In this document: piece after piece, positions 33,374 through 46,464 of the stretch
How positions within the stretch are numbered: the first letter of the stretch is position 1
How the letters are laid out: each line of letters starts with the position of its first letter
Assembly: GCA_015680905.1 (NCBI GenBank)
Contig: CM027379.1
Location: 31,514,501 to 31,578,500, forward strand
Direction of reading: 5' to 3'
Source: Coptis chinensis
Taxonomy: Eukaryota > Streptophyta > Magnoliopsida > Ranunculales > Ranunculaceae
Length of the DNA: 64,000 bases
The notes under the pieces: generated by a model
What the model saw: only the letters and a program-made list of their open reading frames with translations
Database searches by the model: none
What the model was told of the DNA's origin: nothing
Position numbers and translations under genes: made by a program

Positions 33374-33535
33374 ATAAGGCAGTTAGTTCCTCCACCGAGG
33401 TGCCTTAACATCCAACGAATAATACAACATCTTTAAGTACAATAATTAAGGCAGGTAGTTCCTCTACTGAGGCGCCTTAGCTTCCCAACAATAATACAAA
33501 GGCATTTAGTTCCTCCACCGAGGCGCCTTAGGTTC
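33374..33535. repeat. hairpin-forming repeats inside solo LTR copy 2
   Basis: Three copies of AAGGC(A)-GTTCCTC(C/T)ACYGAGG-GCCTTA lie at about 33376, 33452 and 33489. Each has AAGGC at the left and GCCTTA at the right, so each can fold back on itself. Confidence 0.8.
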
Positions 33536-34693
33536 TAACTAAACTACTAACTAGCCAAGCATATTCTATACTTACCGCATTTCATGCTCAATTACAGAGT
33601 GGGTCGTCTCTGCACAAGTCATTAGTTTGACCCACCCTTCTGCAACACCATATACAATAATATATTTAAAGATATATCATTAACCAATATATTACCATAA
33701 TTATATTATTTAAGGCTTTCTTTGTGTGTCCCTAAAATCACGTCGTATCTATGTCTTACCTAGTTTTCCTGGCTACCACAATCGCTGCCCAACGCCGAAT
33801 ATGTACATCCACATGCCTCCCCTCACATAATGAACCACTCCGTACGTAGCTACCCTGAGCGGGATGCTGTACACCAGGTAACCCTCACACGAAAGCCATT
33901 ATGTAAGTACTACCACTATTCGGCATAAAATATCACGCGTCTCGTTCTAATTTTGCGAACGGAATAATCAAGCCACTATTCAACTACGCCAGAAGGGCCA
34001 TTCAGATTCACTGAAACGCCAGAAGGGCCAATCAAATTGCTTACGCCCGAAGGGCCATTTAGATTCACTGAAACGCCAGAAGGGCCAATCATATCACATA
34101 CGCCAATCATAAGGGTCAAATCACATGAGTTGTGGTAGCTAGGTTTTAGAATTTTCGTTACGTAATTTATTCAGGTGTCATACATTCATGTCTCATAACC
34201 ATTTCACTCTATCACGTGCATGCCAATTAATTATTGCATTAAGCCACCATATTTAAAAATATCTCAATACATCTCATAACAACTTTCATTCTTTCACGTG
34301 CCAATATATTATTGCACTAAGCCACAATCTCGTGGGAAATATCCACAAATACTATACTACCTTATAGTAGTATCTCACATATATAATAATGGAGCGTTTA
34401 TATCAATTTCTCAAAGGTATTGCATTTAATAGATATCCTATCATATGATATCATTTAATATAAAAACAATTTCCACATACCACATAATGTCCCCATTTAT
34501 CCGAACGTATAGCATAACATTTTTATATCGTTTTAGAAATATTAGGTCTCCTAAAATTTCTATCTCGTCACGTGTCAAAAATACACAATATCAACGTCAA
34601 ATCTTTCTTAGATAATGACAACCAAATTTATACAAACTTCCGCACCATTTTAGCATTTGTTTTATCCATACAATTTATAACATAAAACGTAGT

Positions 34694-36816
34694 TGATAAA
34701 AGATAAAATTGAATAGCTTACCTACGAAATGAACGATGAAACTCAAAACGTAAGTAAACTAAAACTAATCTTATGTGTCTAATTTATCAAAGATTTCTAC
34801 TCTCAATCCTATGAGGTATAGTGGAGTAGAGTGATTCGTTCCACTCCTAGTCCTTCTGCACGCTTGTTATCACGTGTAATTACTCTACTTAAGGTCTAAT
34901 GAGAGATTTACGATTGAAAAGGCAACTAGACTACGATGCAACTACCCACAAGATGCACTAGTCAACTATTAGGACAACTAAGGGAATGCTACGTTGATTC
35001 TATGATAAGGAGTTAGAGGGGATTGATTCCACCTTAACTCGACTTAATCCTATTAACGATTTAATCGTCAGAATCGAATTGAATCGCGCTTGAGAACAAT
35101 TGGGTTCTTCCTAATCCCTAATTACACATGGCATTCCTACCAATTCATAACTAGCATGTGAACGATTAAACCCATTCTCATGGTGAACTAATCGTTTCTA
35201 GAGTGGAAAGAAAATTACTTAATTTATTCTACGATAGTCGGAATCAAGCTTTCATCAAGGCTTCTCAACCCCTCTAATGGAGGTTTAGCCGAGAATCATT
35301 ACACCTTAATCATTTCGATTAAATTTAAACTAAACATGATATAAAGAATTGAAATTTACCTACGAAGTGAACGATGAAACTCAAAACGTAAGTAAACTAA
35401 AACTTATTACGAGTCTATATTTATCAAAGTTTCTACTCTCAATTCTATCGAAATAGAGTGGAGTAACAAATTCGTTCCACTCCTAGTTCTCTAGCATGGA
35501 GTGTTTTCTAGTTAACTAATCGGTCTTAAGTCTAATGAGAGCTTTATGAAGGGGAATTATACTACGATGCAATATGAAAAGCAATATGTTGAATATCACT
35601 ACGAAATATATGGAAATACTAATGTTCTTGAATCTAGATAAAGAATTATAGGGGAATTGAATCCACCTCGAATCCAACTTAATCACCTAGAATAGACTGT
35701 TGTAATCCAATTCTTACGTTCTTACGGTAAGAATTGCTCGTTCTAATCCCTAATTAACATGGCATTTCTACCAATTATAACTAGCATGTGAGGTCGTCCA
35801 CCCATTCTCATGGCGAAACACGACCTTCTAGAATGGAATAGACTCTACAATGCTTCTACACTATACAACTAAGTTTTCATCAACCCCTCTAATGGAGGTT
35901 TTAGCCTTGAATCATTCCGCAATCATTCCCATATGAATCTAAACTAAACATATTATTAAAATTCTAACTTTACTAATCTAAATTAAACAATAATTGAAAT
36001 CTAATTAATTAACTAAGAATGAAATAAGAACAAGAATTTAAACTAGATCTATAAATGCAAATGACAAAAATCGAAATTGAATAATAATAACTATTTTATT
36101 TATCTAATTAAATGACGAACAATCATTCAAGGAATTAAATAAAAACAAGATATGAAACTAATTAAATTAAACTAATTAAATCTAAGGAAAACTAGATCCA
36201 GAATTAATTAATGGAGGCTACTAATCTAATATTTAATCTAGGTCTAACTATCTACCATTAACAAAGAGTGAAGCTTTGGTTTTATACATTCAGATCCAAA
36301 ATCGTGCATGGGCTTGGAGCCATGTTTTGGGCCGGAGAATTAGGCCCAAAACCCAATTCTTTCAGTCCAAAAAGGCCTCTTCAGCTGCAGTTGGCTTCAA
36401 CAGATTTTTTGTCCACTTCTGCTCCTCTGATTGGGTCAAGGCTTGGACCATTGGAAAGCTCTTTCCGAGCCGGTGGTTTTGACATAAGGTAGGCCCCATT
36501 CGAGGTCCGAGTCCAAAGATACGCCCCGAAAGTTCTCGACTTGTGTCTTTGTTTTACGCGCGTAGACTTTTCAGCTTTGGACGGGCTTTAGAAAGGCTTT
36601 ATCTTCTTGAATCTTGGCCTTTAATCACGGAACTCCTTAGTAACCGACCTTTGCTCCTTTATCTCGCTAAAGTGGCACATTTCTGCACATAATGGACTTT
36701 GAAGCCTGAAATGCATAAAAACATGTAATCAGTGTTAACTCTTAATTATTACTCACATAATTGGTCTAAAAGTATGATTATTAAGGGGTTAAAACTACAG
36801 TTTCGGGCTCTTATCA
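34694..36816 (-). repeat. 3' LTR of the Athila-like element (2123 bp)
   Basis: TGATAAAAGATAAAATTG to GGGCTCTTATCA. It is very similar to 42734-44867 along its whole length, with scattered substitutions and small indels. It contains an internal two-copy repeat: TTACCTACGAARTGAACGATGAAACTC starts near 34718 and again near 35356, each followed by related sequence ending in a CCTCTAATGGAGGTTT block. Confidence 0.95.
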
Positions 36817-36832
36817 AACCACCCCCAAACAG
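36817..36832 (-). promoter_or_regulatory. polypurine tract of the Athila-like element
   Basis: On the minus strand TTTGGGGGTGGTT directly precedes the TGATAA of the 3' LTR. This is the expected plus-strand primer position. Confidence 0.8.
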
Positions 36833-38890
36833 CATTTTGCTTGTCCTCAAGCAAAGATGAGAAATTAGAATAAGTGACCAAAAATGGAGTTCTATCTACT
36901 CTCGTTTCGTTGAGTGCGATTGTATTAACCATATGCAACAAGGCCTTAAACCACTTGGAATTTCCTAGTGGACGAGTTATAGTCTCGTGAGAGTTTTCCA
37001 GTGAAGGTACTCACAAACTTCATCTATACTACAACGACTAAGAAATAAAACTATTGTTTCCTTATTCATGCTCTAAATTAACTATACCTCTCACTAGCAA
37101 TGCATATAGAGTAATAAAGTCGAAACCTAAGCTAATATATGCATAATAATCAATCATCTACGAATAAACATATATACAATGAGTAATACTATGAAATGCA
37201 AGAATGTGTCCGTTTTCAAACTTTGGAATAACGCCTTTAAGTAGGTTCTCACATAAAAGTCAAGACAAAAAATCACTCGATTTTTTCCACTCAAGTTTTG
37301 CTACTCCGTGTAATGCGGTGGGCATACTTTACCTTACAATCTCAATGACACACAAGGAAGCCGAAGTTGATCAAACACATCGCCACTTACTATCCCACTA
37401 ACCTATTCCTAATCGAGCTAGAGGTCTTTATTAGGTGTGCGGGGATTAGGAGATGGTTTAAGAAGGAAGGAAATGGATATTCAAAGGGACAAGTCCGAGA
37501 TAATAGAGTCTTCATATTATGTAACTAGAGAAAACCTTGTTATTTACTTTTGCTTCTACACTTTGTTTCCATCCTTAGCCATATTCTTTTTCCTTTTTCT
37601 TTGGCTTTTGACTCCTTTTATTCTATTTTTTTTGGAGTTTTTATTTTATTTCTATTTTTATTTTTCTTTTCTTTGGATGGAAACTTCTTTTCTTTATTTT
37701 CTGAAGCAATTAACTAACTTTTGTTTACACGTGGTTTTTCTTCTTCTTTCTTCCTTATTCTATTCTCGGACTTATCTAAATTGGGTAGGTTGATTTTTTT
37801 TTTTTTTTTTTTTTTTTTATTTTGTTTTGTTTGTAACGAGGGTAAAGGATTTGTGGTTTATGAAAGGGCTAATAAAAGGCTCGATGGGGCTTAACTAGCG
37901 GAAAATATACTTAGGTCGAATTCCTAGCTATATCGATCCAAAAAGGGCCTAAATTCTCTTAGGACATGATATAGTGGTCAAGCAAGTGGATGTGTGATTT
38001 TCTATTCGAATATACTTCTCCCTTGTGTCATTTTCAAATGTTTCACTCATATAAGGCTTTTAGGCTATATTCTCACAGATTTGTAGAATAAGTACTCTAG
38101 CCTAGATTTTAAACTTATCGCCAAACAATCATAGATACTCATGTAATATATTTATAGATAGATGTAAAGATTATTACCTACATATTAACCTAAGTTTCTA
38201 AAAACTATTCTAATGCAAAAGCTACATGAGACTTCTAGATTATTAAGAGCATAGAGAAAGAAACAATACCAATATTCCTAAGTGTATAGCATAAACTTTT
38301 TATTTTTATTTTTATTTTTATTTTTTTAAGACAAATAATACGTAATATACAACCTAATATGTGCTTAACATTTACATCGTGTTTCTATACCACCCCCAAA
38401 CAATTTGGGAGAAGGGGGTTCATGAAACAATTCAATAGCACAATTAAATTATGTAACTAACTAATTTTTATAATTTTTAACATTTTATAAATAAAAGTGC
38501 GTAATTTACATCCTAAAAGTGTCTAATTTTTGCAAATATTTCTATCCCACCCCCAAACAATCGAACGCTTTGTCCTCAAAGTGTAAAGAGATAAGGAAAG
38601 AATTTACCATAGAACGCGTGGAAAAATTGGCGCACAGAATGTAAATATTGTAAAGATGATATGATAATTTGATGCACAATTAAACTGGTACGTACTAACT
38701 AACACAAACTCTACTAAAGTAAACATGACAGGCTTAGGGTGGCAACATGATTTAAAATGAATACCAAAATACGCCACCCAAACAAAATTAGAAAACTCTT
38801 TTTAAGTTTGAAAATTTTGTTTGGCCTATACTCTTTAAAGTTGGTATTATTACATTTAAAACTTGGGTCTTTTAAAGTCAGATTCCCTAG
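36833..38890. other. non-coding part of the Athila-like internal region
   Basis: No pol domains are found in this stretch, where an autonomous element would have RT to integrase (on the minus strand). It is T-rich. Poly-T tracts occur at 37795-37819 and (ATTTTT)n at 38300-38330. The CCACCCCCAAACA motif of the PPT recurs at about 38390 and 38549, possibly secondary polypurine tracts on the minus strand. Confidence 0.6.
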
Positions 38891-39308
38891 ACTTATCTAA
38901 ACATATGTATGAATATGCAGTTTATCATATATCAACAATCGAAATAGTTGTGGATCGTTCCATAAATAAATATCACAGAAAACATATCCAAACACAATCA
39001 AGCACCAAGATTTCCTACGACACAACCTAGTAGAATGAAAGCGAAGTCGGATAGACCTATAACATAACCGAGCATGCACCTTATATTTCATCTTTGAACG
39101 AGAGGGTGTCCTAGTGAGTAAGTGTGGAAAAGTGAATGGTTGTGGAAAATATGGTGGATTGGGATAAGTTTTAGAGGGAAAGCATGGAAAAAATGAGGAT
39201 GTGGGTTTAGCACAAAACTCATTCATGGTGTAGTTAGGACTGCCTCAAGTCCGAAAATGAAGGTGTCAAGTGGTTTATCCTTGGGAAGTATTTGTTTACT
39301 AGGTGGAT

Positions 39309-40130
39309 TTAAAAATCATGAAGCTGTGGAGAAACTAAAGGATCGAGTGCAAACTCGAGGTTCCTTTGAAAAGGTGGAGGGTGGGGAATATTGGTGATGG
39401 AAGGTGAATGATTTCTCGCTAGAGCTCTCAAGTCCATATCATGAGAAATCTTGATATATGCAAGAAATTCCTCAATAGGTGGGTCAAAAGGATCTTTGGG
39501 ATAGAGATTGAAAAATTCATCTTCCGCCATAGCATCAAGGGATGAATGGTTGTTGGCAAGGGGACTCATGGGAAGTGGTAAAGAAGCGGTGCAAAAGAGT
39601 TGCAGAATTCTTCTTCGATTTCGCCTACTACCAGGGAGTCATTGTTAAAGTCGGAATTTCGAAGGAAAGGAATTTGTTAACTGTTTCTCAGGAAACATGT
39701 TTTTGAAGTAATCTTGAGCTAAGCTCTCGATCATGCTAACCTCTCCATTTGTAGATGAATCGGGATCGCGTGTCCTCGTTTTGAAAACATTTACCTCAAC
39801 GTAAAGATGGCCAAAAGGACAAGGACATCGAACCATCACGGCAGTTTATGAGCCGCGTTAGAGCCAAGAAGGGGCCCTAAAATGATAGGTACAGAGTCGC
39901 GTTAGTGACTTTCGTGTTGAGGATAACAAAGTCGGCCGGGTAGTAAAATTTTGGACTTTAACCAACACGTTTTCAACCACACCCTTAGGATACTTAATAG
40001 GCCGTCGCCTAATTGCAATGTCATTTTTAGTAGGTTGCATCTCCTCTAGACCTATTTGTTTATACAAATAAAACGGGAGTAAGTTAACACTAGTCCCCGT
40101 GTCTAGTAAAGCCGGTCGTCGTGTGAGAAT
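39309..40130 (-). pseudogene. Athila-like aspartic protease and downstream linker
   Basis: Reading the minus strand from about 40115, an open frame gives ALLDTGTSVNLLP (catalytic DTG at 40103-40095), then GLEEMQPT and RRPIKYPKGVVENVLVKV. These are the retropepsin motifs of Athila/Tat-type plant gypsy elements, which process the Gag polyprotein. The frame is then disturbed. The blocks 39839-39645 (GHLYVEVNVF) and 39569-39309 (acidic linker NLYPKDPFDPP) are what normally links protease to reverse transcriptase. The RT itself does not follow. Confidence 0.8.
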
Positions 40131-40384
40131 CTTCTAAGGTGCATCAGACAATGGGGGCGGTGGTCCTCAGACTTAACAATTCCATTATTTTCGGATAAAG
40201 TTGGGAACTGCTCGTTAGAAAGCGCCTTTAGGTATGTTGGTCTTACGCCTAGTAGTGCACAACTCCTTAAGAAACTTTAGCGTGGTTAGGTAGCTTTTTA
40301 TAGCTTCGAGAAAAGGAAGGTTTATCGTTAGATTTTTGAAAACGTTCCTAATCTCCTCAAAGTTACTATCCCCGGTTAGCATGG

Positions 40385-40878
40385 CTAATTTTCGAGGGAA
40401 CGGTGGTTTCGCTCTATATTTAGCGTATGGCTCGACTTGATGTGTAACCTTGGCTTTTGTTTCTTAGGTTGTGGTTTAACCGGTACCTCTACGGTGGTAG
40501 GTTCTTCAGTTTCTATTTCGGTATCTAGTTCGATATCCGGTGTGGAGTATCTTGATGGGGTAACTATAGGCATAGTTACTTTGTTATCAACCACTCTTCC
40601 GTAACGGAGAGTGGTGATGGCATTTAGTCGACCTACAGATGTAGTTTCCGTACTAGTATTACCGTTTACCTCAAAGGCTGTGTTTCGCTCTAGGGTTGGG
40701 TATCGCTTGGCACCGAAACACGCCTTTTTGGTTGGGCTTTCTCTTGGGCTAACCGTTGGTTTAAATTATTAACGGATTGTAGAATGTGTTGGTTAGATTG
40801 AGCCATGGTTTGGAAAAGTTGTTGGCTCACTTGTATGAAGGTGTCAAGACGATCCGGTTGTGTGGGTGTAGTAGTCAC
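40385..40878 (-). pseudogene. Athila-like gag C-terminal region
   Basis: Two minus-strand blocks, 40690-40878 (TFIQVSQQLFQTMAQSNQHI, a Gln/Asn-rich helix) and 40385-40594 (EIETEEPTTVEVPVKPQPKK, acidic then basic), occupy the place between gag core and protease. They resemble the linker that follows the gag core in this lineage. Frames are broken between them. Confidence 0.5.
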
Positions 40879-41710
40879 GGGTGGTGTATTTGGAACTATC
40901 TCGCATTGATTATTTATGGGCTGGATTGTGATAGTTATTATTTACGGAACGATACCTCTATTAGCATTATAATTATTATAACTACATTGACCTTGTGCTT
41001 GACTTTGTCGAGGGTTAAGCTTTGGTTGTTATAATTATTATAATTACCCGATCCCGCCCTTGTTGTGGTGGAGCTTGGTTATAACCGCGTCGCGTTGGCC
41101 TAACATATTGATTATTGTACCTATAGGTGTGACTTGTTGGTTATTTCTCCAACCGAAGTTGGGATTTTGTCTCCGGGGGCGTTAGGTTCACTATTAATGG
41201 AACAAGAATGTTCATAGGCTATATAGGGCCGAGTCGGGATGCTCGGGACTCAACGAAACTACATGGATTTGAATTTACATTCATGACGGGGATAGGCTTT
41301 TGTTGTACGTAAATGGCCTCTACCTTTTTAGTGAGGGATTCAATTAGAGTTTTAAGCTCGGGATCTGATTTAACCTCAAACATACCGGGGTAGCCTTAAG
41401 TTGTTGAAGAAGAACTAGCGAGCGGGAGTAATCGTCACTACCCCAAATTATTATTACACTTAGTCCGATCTTCCAAAAATTTATATGCCTCGAGGCTCCT
41501 TTACTTAGGAAACTACCCCATTCATTATGTCTAGGACTTCTTTATGGTGGTGTAGAAGTCCTTGAAAAAAGGCAACTAACTAACGTGTCTTTTGCTAGGT
41601 GATGGTGTGGACACTCTATAAGAAGATCGGTGAAACGATTCCAAACCTCGAAAATGATTCACGAGGATTACGCCGAAAGAAGTGAATCTTGGAAAGCATT
41701 TCATCCGTCT

Positions 41711-42187
41711 TTAGGGGTGGGTAAAAATGTTCCATAAACAATGAACAAGTTTGGCCCACGAGTCCATTGTAATTAGGTGCTTTGGGCAGTTAACCAAGAC
41801 GCCTTTATCAGCTAAGGTGAAAGGGAATACCCTCAATTTAATTTGTTCACCAACAACCGTAGGATGGTGGAATGTTGTAAGGACTTGTTCAATCCTACGC
41901 ATATGCTGATAAGGTAAACCATGAAAAACGGGTAACAAATTAAATATATTTGGGGGGATGCGGAAATCCCCCACTGGGTCTGCTAGAACGATGCAAGATT
42001 TAGGGCTATCACTCAAGGCTTTATAAAAGTCAGAGAGAGGAGTCTCTCTTTCTTCATCCATAATATCAAGTGGTGTGTGTGAAATAATAGCTAGAGGTGT
42101 AGTGGGTGGGAAACTAGATAGACTTGTTTGTTGACGTTGCCGTGTAATTACGTTAGTTGTTTTTCTTCGACCAGACCTTAATCTCAT
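41711..42187 (-). pseudogene. Athila-like gag, N-terminal part
   Basis: It starts with MRLRSGRRKT, the characteristic first residues of Athila/Tat-type gag. It continues to DFRIPPNIFNLLPVFHGLP and RVFPFTLADKG, the conserved gag-core entry where the family reads F-x-G-L-x-x-E-x-P-x-x-H and L-F-P-F-S-L. Gag forms the particle that packages the RNA. The frame stops after 158 codons. Homology continues in shifted frames to about 41560 (PFFKDFYTT-like), so it is a pseudogene. It lies about 550 nt inside the 5' LTR, after a leader. Confidence 0.8.
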
Positions 42188-42713
42188 GCAAGACTAAGTC
42201 GAATTTAACTAAACATGCAACACTCCAAACAATTCTGATATACTAGTAGAAACCTCTAACTGGAGATGCGAGGTGTGGAAGAAAGGAATACCTAATTGCG
42301 TCCTTGCTTCGCTTATGAATAGCGTCTTGTTTACGCGTGTTCAGTGTATATAACAAGTTAAAACACTGAAAAACTTGAAAATCGGGTTCAAAACAAACTG
42401 TAGAAATCACGGAAAATTTTGCTTAGGCGCTGCCAGTGTGCGCGTAGATAGCGGTCGCTCCGTGTTCTAGTAACTTAGCTGGTCGCTTCGTGTTCCAATA
42501 ACTTAGCGCTGGTCGCGGTCGGTATAAGCGGTGATTTCCGTGTTCCAGATAACTTAGCTGGTCGCCGCGGTATGAGCGGTCGCTCCGTAATTTTTCGCGG
42601 AACTTTTCAATGCTGAAACGAACAACCACAGTATGAATCAAACAAGAGTGGGTGGGTGAAATGGGACTTAAAAATGACTAATTATACTATGAAAACAATG
42701 CTAAAGTGAAACT

Positions 42714-42731
42714 AAGATGGCAGCGGCGCCA
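42714..42731 (-). promoter_or_regulatory. primer-binding site of the Athila-like element
   Basis: On the minus strand, two bases after the LTR end TTATCA, the sequence is TGGCGCCGCTGCCATCTT. It matches the 3' end of plant tRNA-Asp (reverse complement TGGCGCCGTTGCC) with one mismatch in the first 13. This is the primer typical of Athila-type elements. Confidence 0.85.
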
Positions 42732-42733
42732 TT

Positions 42734-44867
42734 TGATAAAAGATAAAATTGAATAGCTTACCTACGAAATGAACGATGAAACTCAAAACGTAAGTAAACT
42801 AAAACTAATCTTATGTGTCTAATTTATCAAAGATTTCTACTCTCAATCCTATGAGGTATAGTGGAGTAGAGTGATTCGTTCCACTCCTAGTCCTTCCAAG
42901 ATGCTTGTTATCACGTGTAATTACTCTACTTAAGGTCTAATGAGAGATTTACGAAAAAAGGCAACTAGACTAATGATGCAACTACCCACAAGATGCACTA
43001 GTCAACTATTAGGACAACTAAGGGAATGCTACGTTGATTCTATGATAAGGAGTTAGAGGGGATTGATTCCACCTTTAACTCGACTTAATCCTATTAACGA
43101 TTTAATCGTCAGAATCCGAATTGAACCGCCCGTAGAACAATTGGTTCTTCCTAATCCCTAATTACACATGACATTCCTACCAATTCATAACTAGCATGTG
43201 AACGATTAAACCCATTCTCATGGTGAACTAATCGTTTCTAGAGTGGAAAGAAAATTACGACGATTCTACGATAGTCGGAATCAAGCTTTCATCAAGGCTT
43301 CTCAACCCCCTCTAATGGAGGTTTAGCCGAGAATCATTACGCAATCATTTCCGATTAAATTTAAACTAAACATGATATAAAGAATTGAAATTTACCTACG
43401 AAATGAACAATGAAACTCAAAACGTAAGTAAACTAAAACTTATTACGAGTCTATATTTATCAAAGTTTCTACACTCAATTCTACCGAAATAGAGTGAAGT
43501 AACAAATTCGTTCCACTCCTAGTTCTCTAGCATGGAGTGTTTTCTAGTTAACTAATCGGTCTTAAGTCTAATGAGAGCTTTACGAAGGGGAATTATACTA
43601 CGATGCAATATGAAAAGCAATATGTTGAATGTCACTACGAAATATATAGAAATACTAATGTTCTTGAATCTAGATAAAGAATTAGGGAATTGAATCCACC
43701 TCGAATCCAACTTAATCACCTAGAATAGATTGTTGTAATCCAATTCTTACGTTCTTACGGTAAGAATTGCTCGCTCTAATCCCTAATTAACATGGCATTT
43801 CTACCAATTATAACTAGCATGTGAGGTCGCCCACCCCCATTCTCATGGCTTAAACACGACCTTCTAGAATGGAATAGACTCTACAATGCTTCTACACTAT
43901 ACAACTAGTTTTTTCATCAAGGCTTCATCAACCCCTCTAATGGAGGTTTTAGCCTTGAATCATTCCAATCATTCCCATATGAATCTAAACTAAACATATT
44001 ATCAAAATTCTAACTTTACTAATCTAAATTAAACAATAATTGAAATCTAATTAATTAACTAAGAATGAAATAAGAACAAGAATTTAAACTAGATCTATAA
44101 ATGCAAATGACAAAAATCGAAATTGAATAATAATAACTATTTTATTTATCTAATTAAATGACTAACAATCATTCAAGGAATTAAATAAAACAAGATATGA
44201 AACTAATTAAATTAAACTAATTAAATCTAAGGAAAACTAGATCTAGAATTAATTAATGGAGGCTACTAATCTAATCTTTAATCTAGGTCTAACTATCTAC
44301 CATTAACAAAGAGTGAAGCTTTGGTTTTATACATTCAGATCCAAAATCGTGCATGGGCTTGGAGCCATGTTTTTGGGCCAGAGAATCAGGCCCAAAACCC
44401 AATTCTTTCAGTCCAAAAAGGTCTCTTCAGCTGTAGTTGGCTTCAACAAACGTTTCGTCCACTTCTGCTCCTCTGATTGGGTCAAGGCTTAGACCATTGG
44501 AAAGCTCTTTCCAAGTCGGTCGTTTTGACATAAGGTAGGCCCCATTCTGAGGTCTGAGTCCAAAGATACGACCTTTATAAGTTCTGAGCATTGTGTTTTT
44601 TACGCCCGTCAAGGCCGACTTTTCACTTTGGCCAGGGCTTTAGAAAGGCTTTATCTTCTTGAATCTTGGACTTTAATCACGGAACTCCTTAGAACCGACC
44701 TTTGCTCCTTTATCTCACTAAAGTGGCACATTTCTGCACATAATGGACTTTGAAGCCTGAAATGCATAAAAACACGTAATCAGTGTTAACTCTTAATTAT
44801 TACTCACATAATTGGTCTAAAAGTATGATTATTAAGAGGTTAAAATTACAGTTTTGGGCTCTTATCA
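42734..44867 (-). repeat. 5' LTR of the Athila-like element (2134 bp)
   Basis: Pair of 34694-36816, with the same termini and the same internal duplication (TTACCTACGAAATGAAC near 42757 and 43395). It carries the element promoter by position, but no clear TATA box was chosen. Confidence 0.95.
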
Positions 44868-46464
44868 GTAGTACAATTAAAATGTCAAAAGTTCACAATC
44901 AAAATCCAAAACCAAAACCCAAAGGTCTAAATATTTAAAGACCTCATTTGTATCTATATTAAGTTATATGAACTGGCCCCAAAACAAACTTAGAAACTGG
45001 CCCAAAGAAAACACTAGTTAGTTTTGGCCCAAGCCCAAAAGTCTAAAACCAACTTATTTGTTCAACCTGACCCAATTGGGGACATAAAGACCAGCCCACA
45101 TAAAATTAGAAATCGGCCCAAAGAATACTAATTGGTTCGACCCAAAACAACCAAATAGAAGAACTGGCCCAAGGAAAACCAATTAGTTTTAGCCCAAACA
45201 ACTTAACCTAAACTGGGCCCAAACTAAACAATCTAATATCCAAAAATTTATAACCCGGTCCAAAGGAAACTAACTAAGGCCCAAGCCCAACTAAAAACAG
45301 ACACAGTATCGTCTCCTCCTCCTCTTTCTTCCTCACAACAGCTCTTCCACCAGCCACCACTAACCACCCCCCCATCACTCCAACCTAACCAAAACGGTTC
45401 GGTTTTTAACCCCCAGAAAAACCCCATCTTTTGATACCCTCAAAACCCGATTCCCCCACTCTTCAAAATTCGCGGTTGGCGCCATTAGCGAACCATTTGG
45501 GAGCTTCAACAGCACCATTAACACCCTTCAAAAGCTCCCCATAGCACCAAACATAAATCCAACCCAACGCAATAACATCCTAACCTTCACAACAAAAAGT
45601 TCCAACCAAACAATCAGGATGTTTTCTCTATTTCGGCTTGGCGACGCCATTAACGCTTGTCAAAGCTTCAAGCTTCCAACAGCACCCATCAACCGATTCT
45701 AAACCCGACATTCATCCCCTTACTACCACCAATCTTCAATCAACACAAAAACAACAATAATGGTTCACCTAAATTTTACTGTCGATTTTTTTCTCTAGCC
45801 GCCATTAACGCTCCTTCGGAGCTTCAGCAGCACCATCTCACTACACGACCCAATCACCCTTCCCTCAACCACAGTTCAATCAATCCACTTCACCCATACT
45901 CCTGACAGCACCCATTCGACAGTTCAACTACCAATCCGAAATCAACCAACTCAACAACACAGTATAACAAACAATATACAGGACAATTGTTTGTTTGGGC
46001 TCGCGCAGCCGTTAACGAGCCCAATCAAGCTTCGACAGTTCAATGTCAATTTTCGAGCTTTAACAACGACAATTTAACAAGTATTTAACAACGACAGGAC
46101 AAACAATAATGACAGAAGAATGAGCGAAAACTTTGAACAGTAAAATTATACATGAAATAGAAAAACTAATCTACTCACCTTAATTAACAGCTCGACGAAT
46201 CCCTCCTAATCCGAATTGTCTCGCTCCAACGCTCTAGCCAACGAGCTTTTATCTCCGCCTCCATTTTTTTTATTTTATTTTTATCTATAAACCCTATTCT
46301 CTAGAAAAATATGAATATATACTTGGGTTTGAAACCTAAGCCCAATATAGACTCGGGCCCAAAAATTAGGCCTACATATTCCAAATCCAATCCAGCAAAT
46401 TTTAAATAAATAATTAAATTAATAAATAAATAAATAAATACGTATTTTAAATACGGGCATTACA

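Larger units (their letters stand above)
34694..44867 (-). mobile_element. Athila-like Ty3/gypsy element with gag and protease remnants but no RT or integrase
   Basis: Long terminal repeats (34694-36816 and 42734-44867) run TGATAA to TTATCA. The 5-bp TSD GTAGT is at 34689-34693 and 44868-44872. On the minus strand a primer-binding site follows the 5' LTR and a polypurine tract precedes the 3' LTR. The internal region (36817-42733, 5.9 kb) holds a gag-like ORF starting MRLRSGR and a retropepsin with DTGTSVNLLP. No RT, RNase H or integrase motif is present. This is the organisation of a non-autonomous gag-bearing LTR element dependent on an autonomous relative. It is the youngest member of the nest. 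Confidence 0.9.
32877..46464. mobile_element. solo LTR of a long-LTR Ty3/gypsy-type element (copy 2), split by a nested element
   Basis: The ends are TGTCACATCCCG and CGGGCATTACA. The perfect TSD AGTCT lies at 32872-32876 and 46465-46469, inside the copia integrase. Removing the nested element (34694-44867 plus one TSD copy) leaves about 3.4 kb with no coding capacity and no PBS. It is therefore a solo LTR of the same family as 595-3564: same start, same GGGCCATTCA-type repeats, same GCCATTAACG-GCTTCA blocks near the 3' end. Three imperfect copies of TTAGTTCCTCCACCGAGGYGCCTTA lie at 33378-33532. Confidence 0.85.

Noticed and set aside
33374-34110. CRISPR-like array (regular short repeats)
   Set aside because: Spacing is irregular, the repeats are diverged, the genome is plant nuclear, and the repeats belong to an LTR.
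37437-37793. 118-aa open frame with many Phe/Leu
   Set aside because: T-rich low-complexity DNA in the Athila-like internal region, on the strand opposite to the element's genes.
32877-46464. Reading the whole 13.6 kb as one full-length LTR retrotransposon
   Set aside because: The LTR pair with PBS and PPT belongs to the inner element only, which has its own TSD. The remaining outer 3.4 kb has no internal domain, so a solo LTR fits better.
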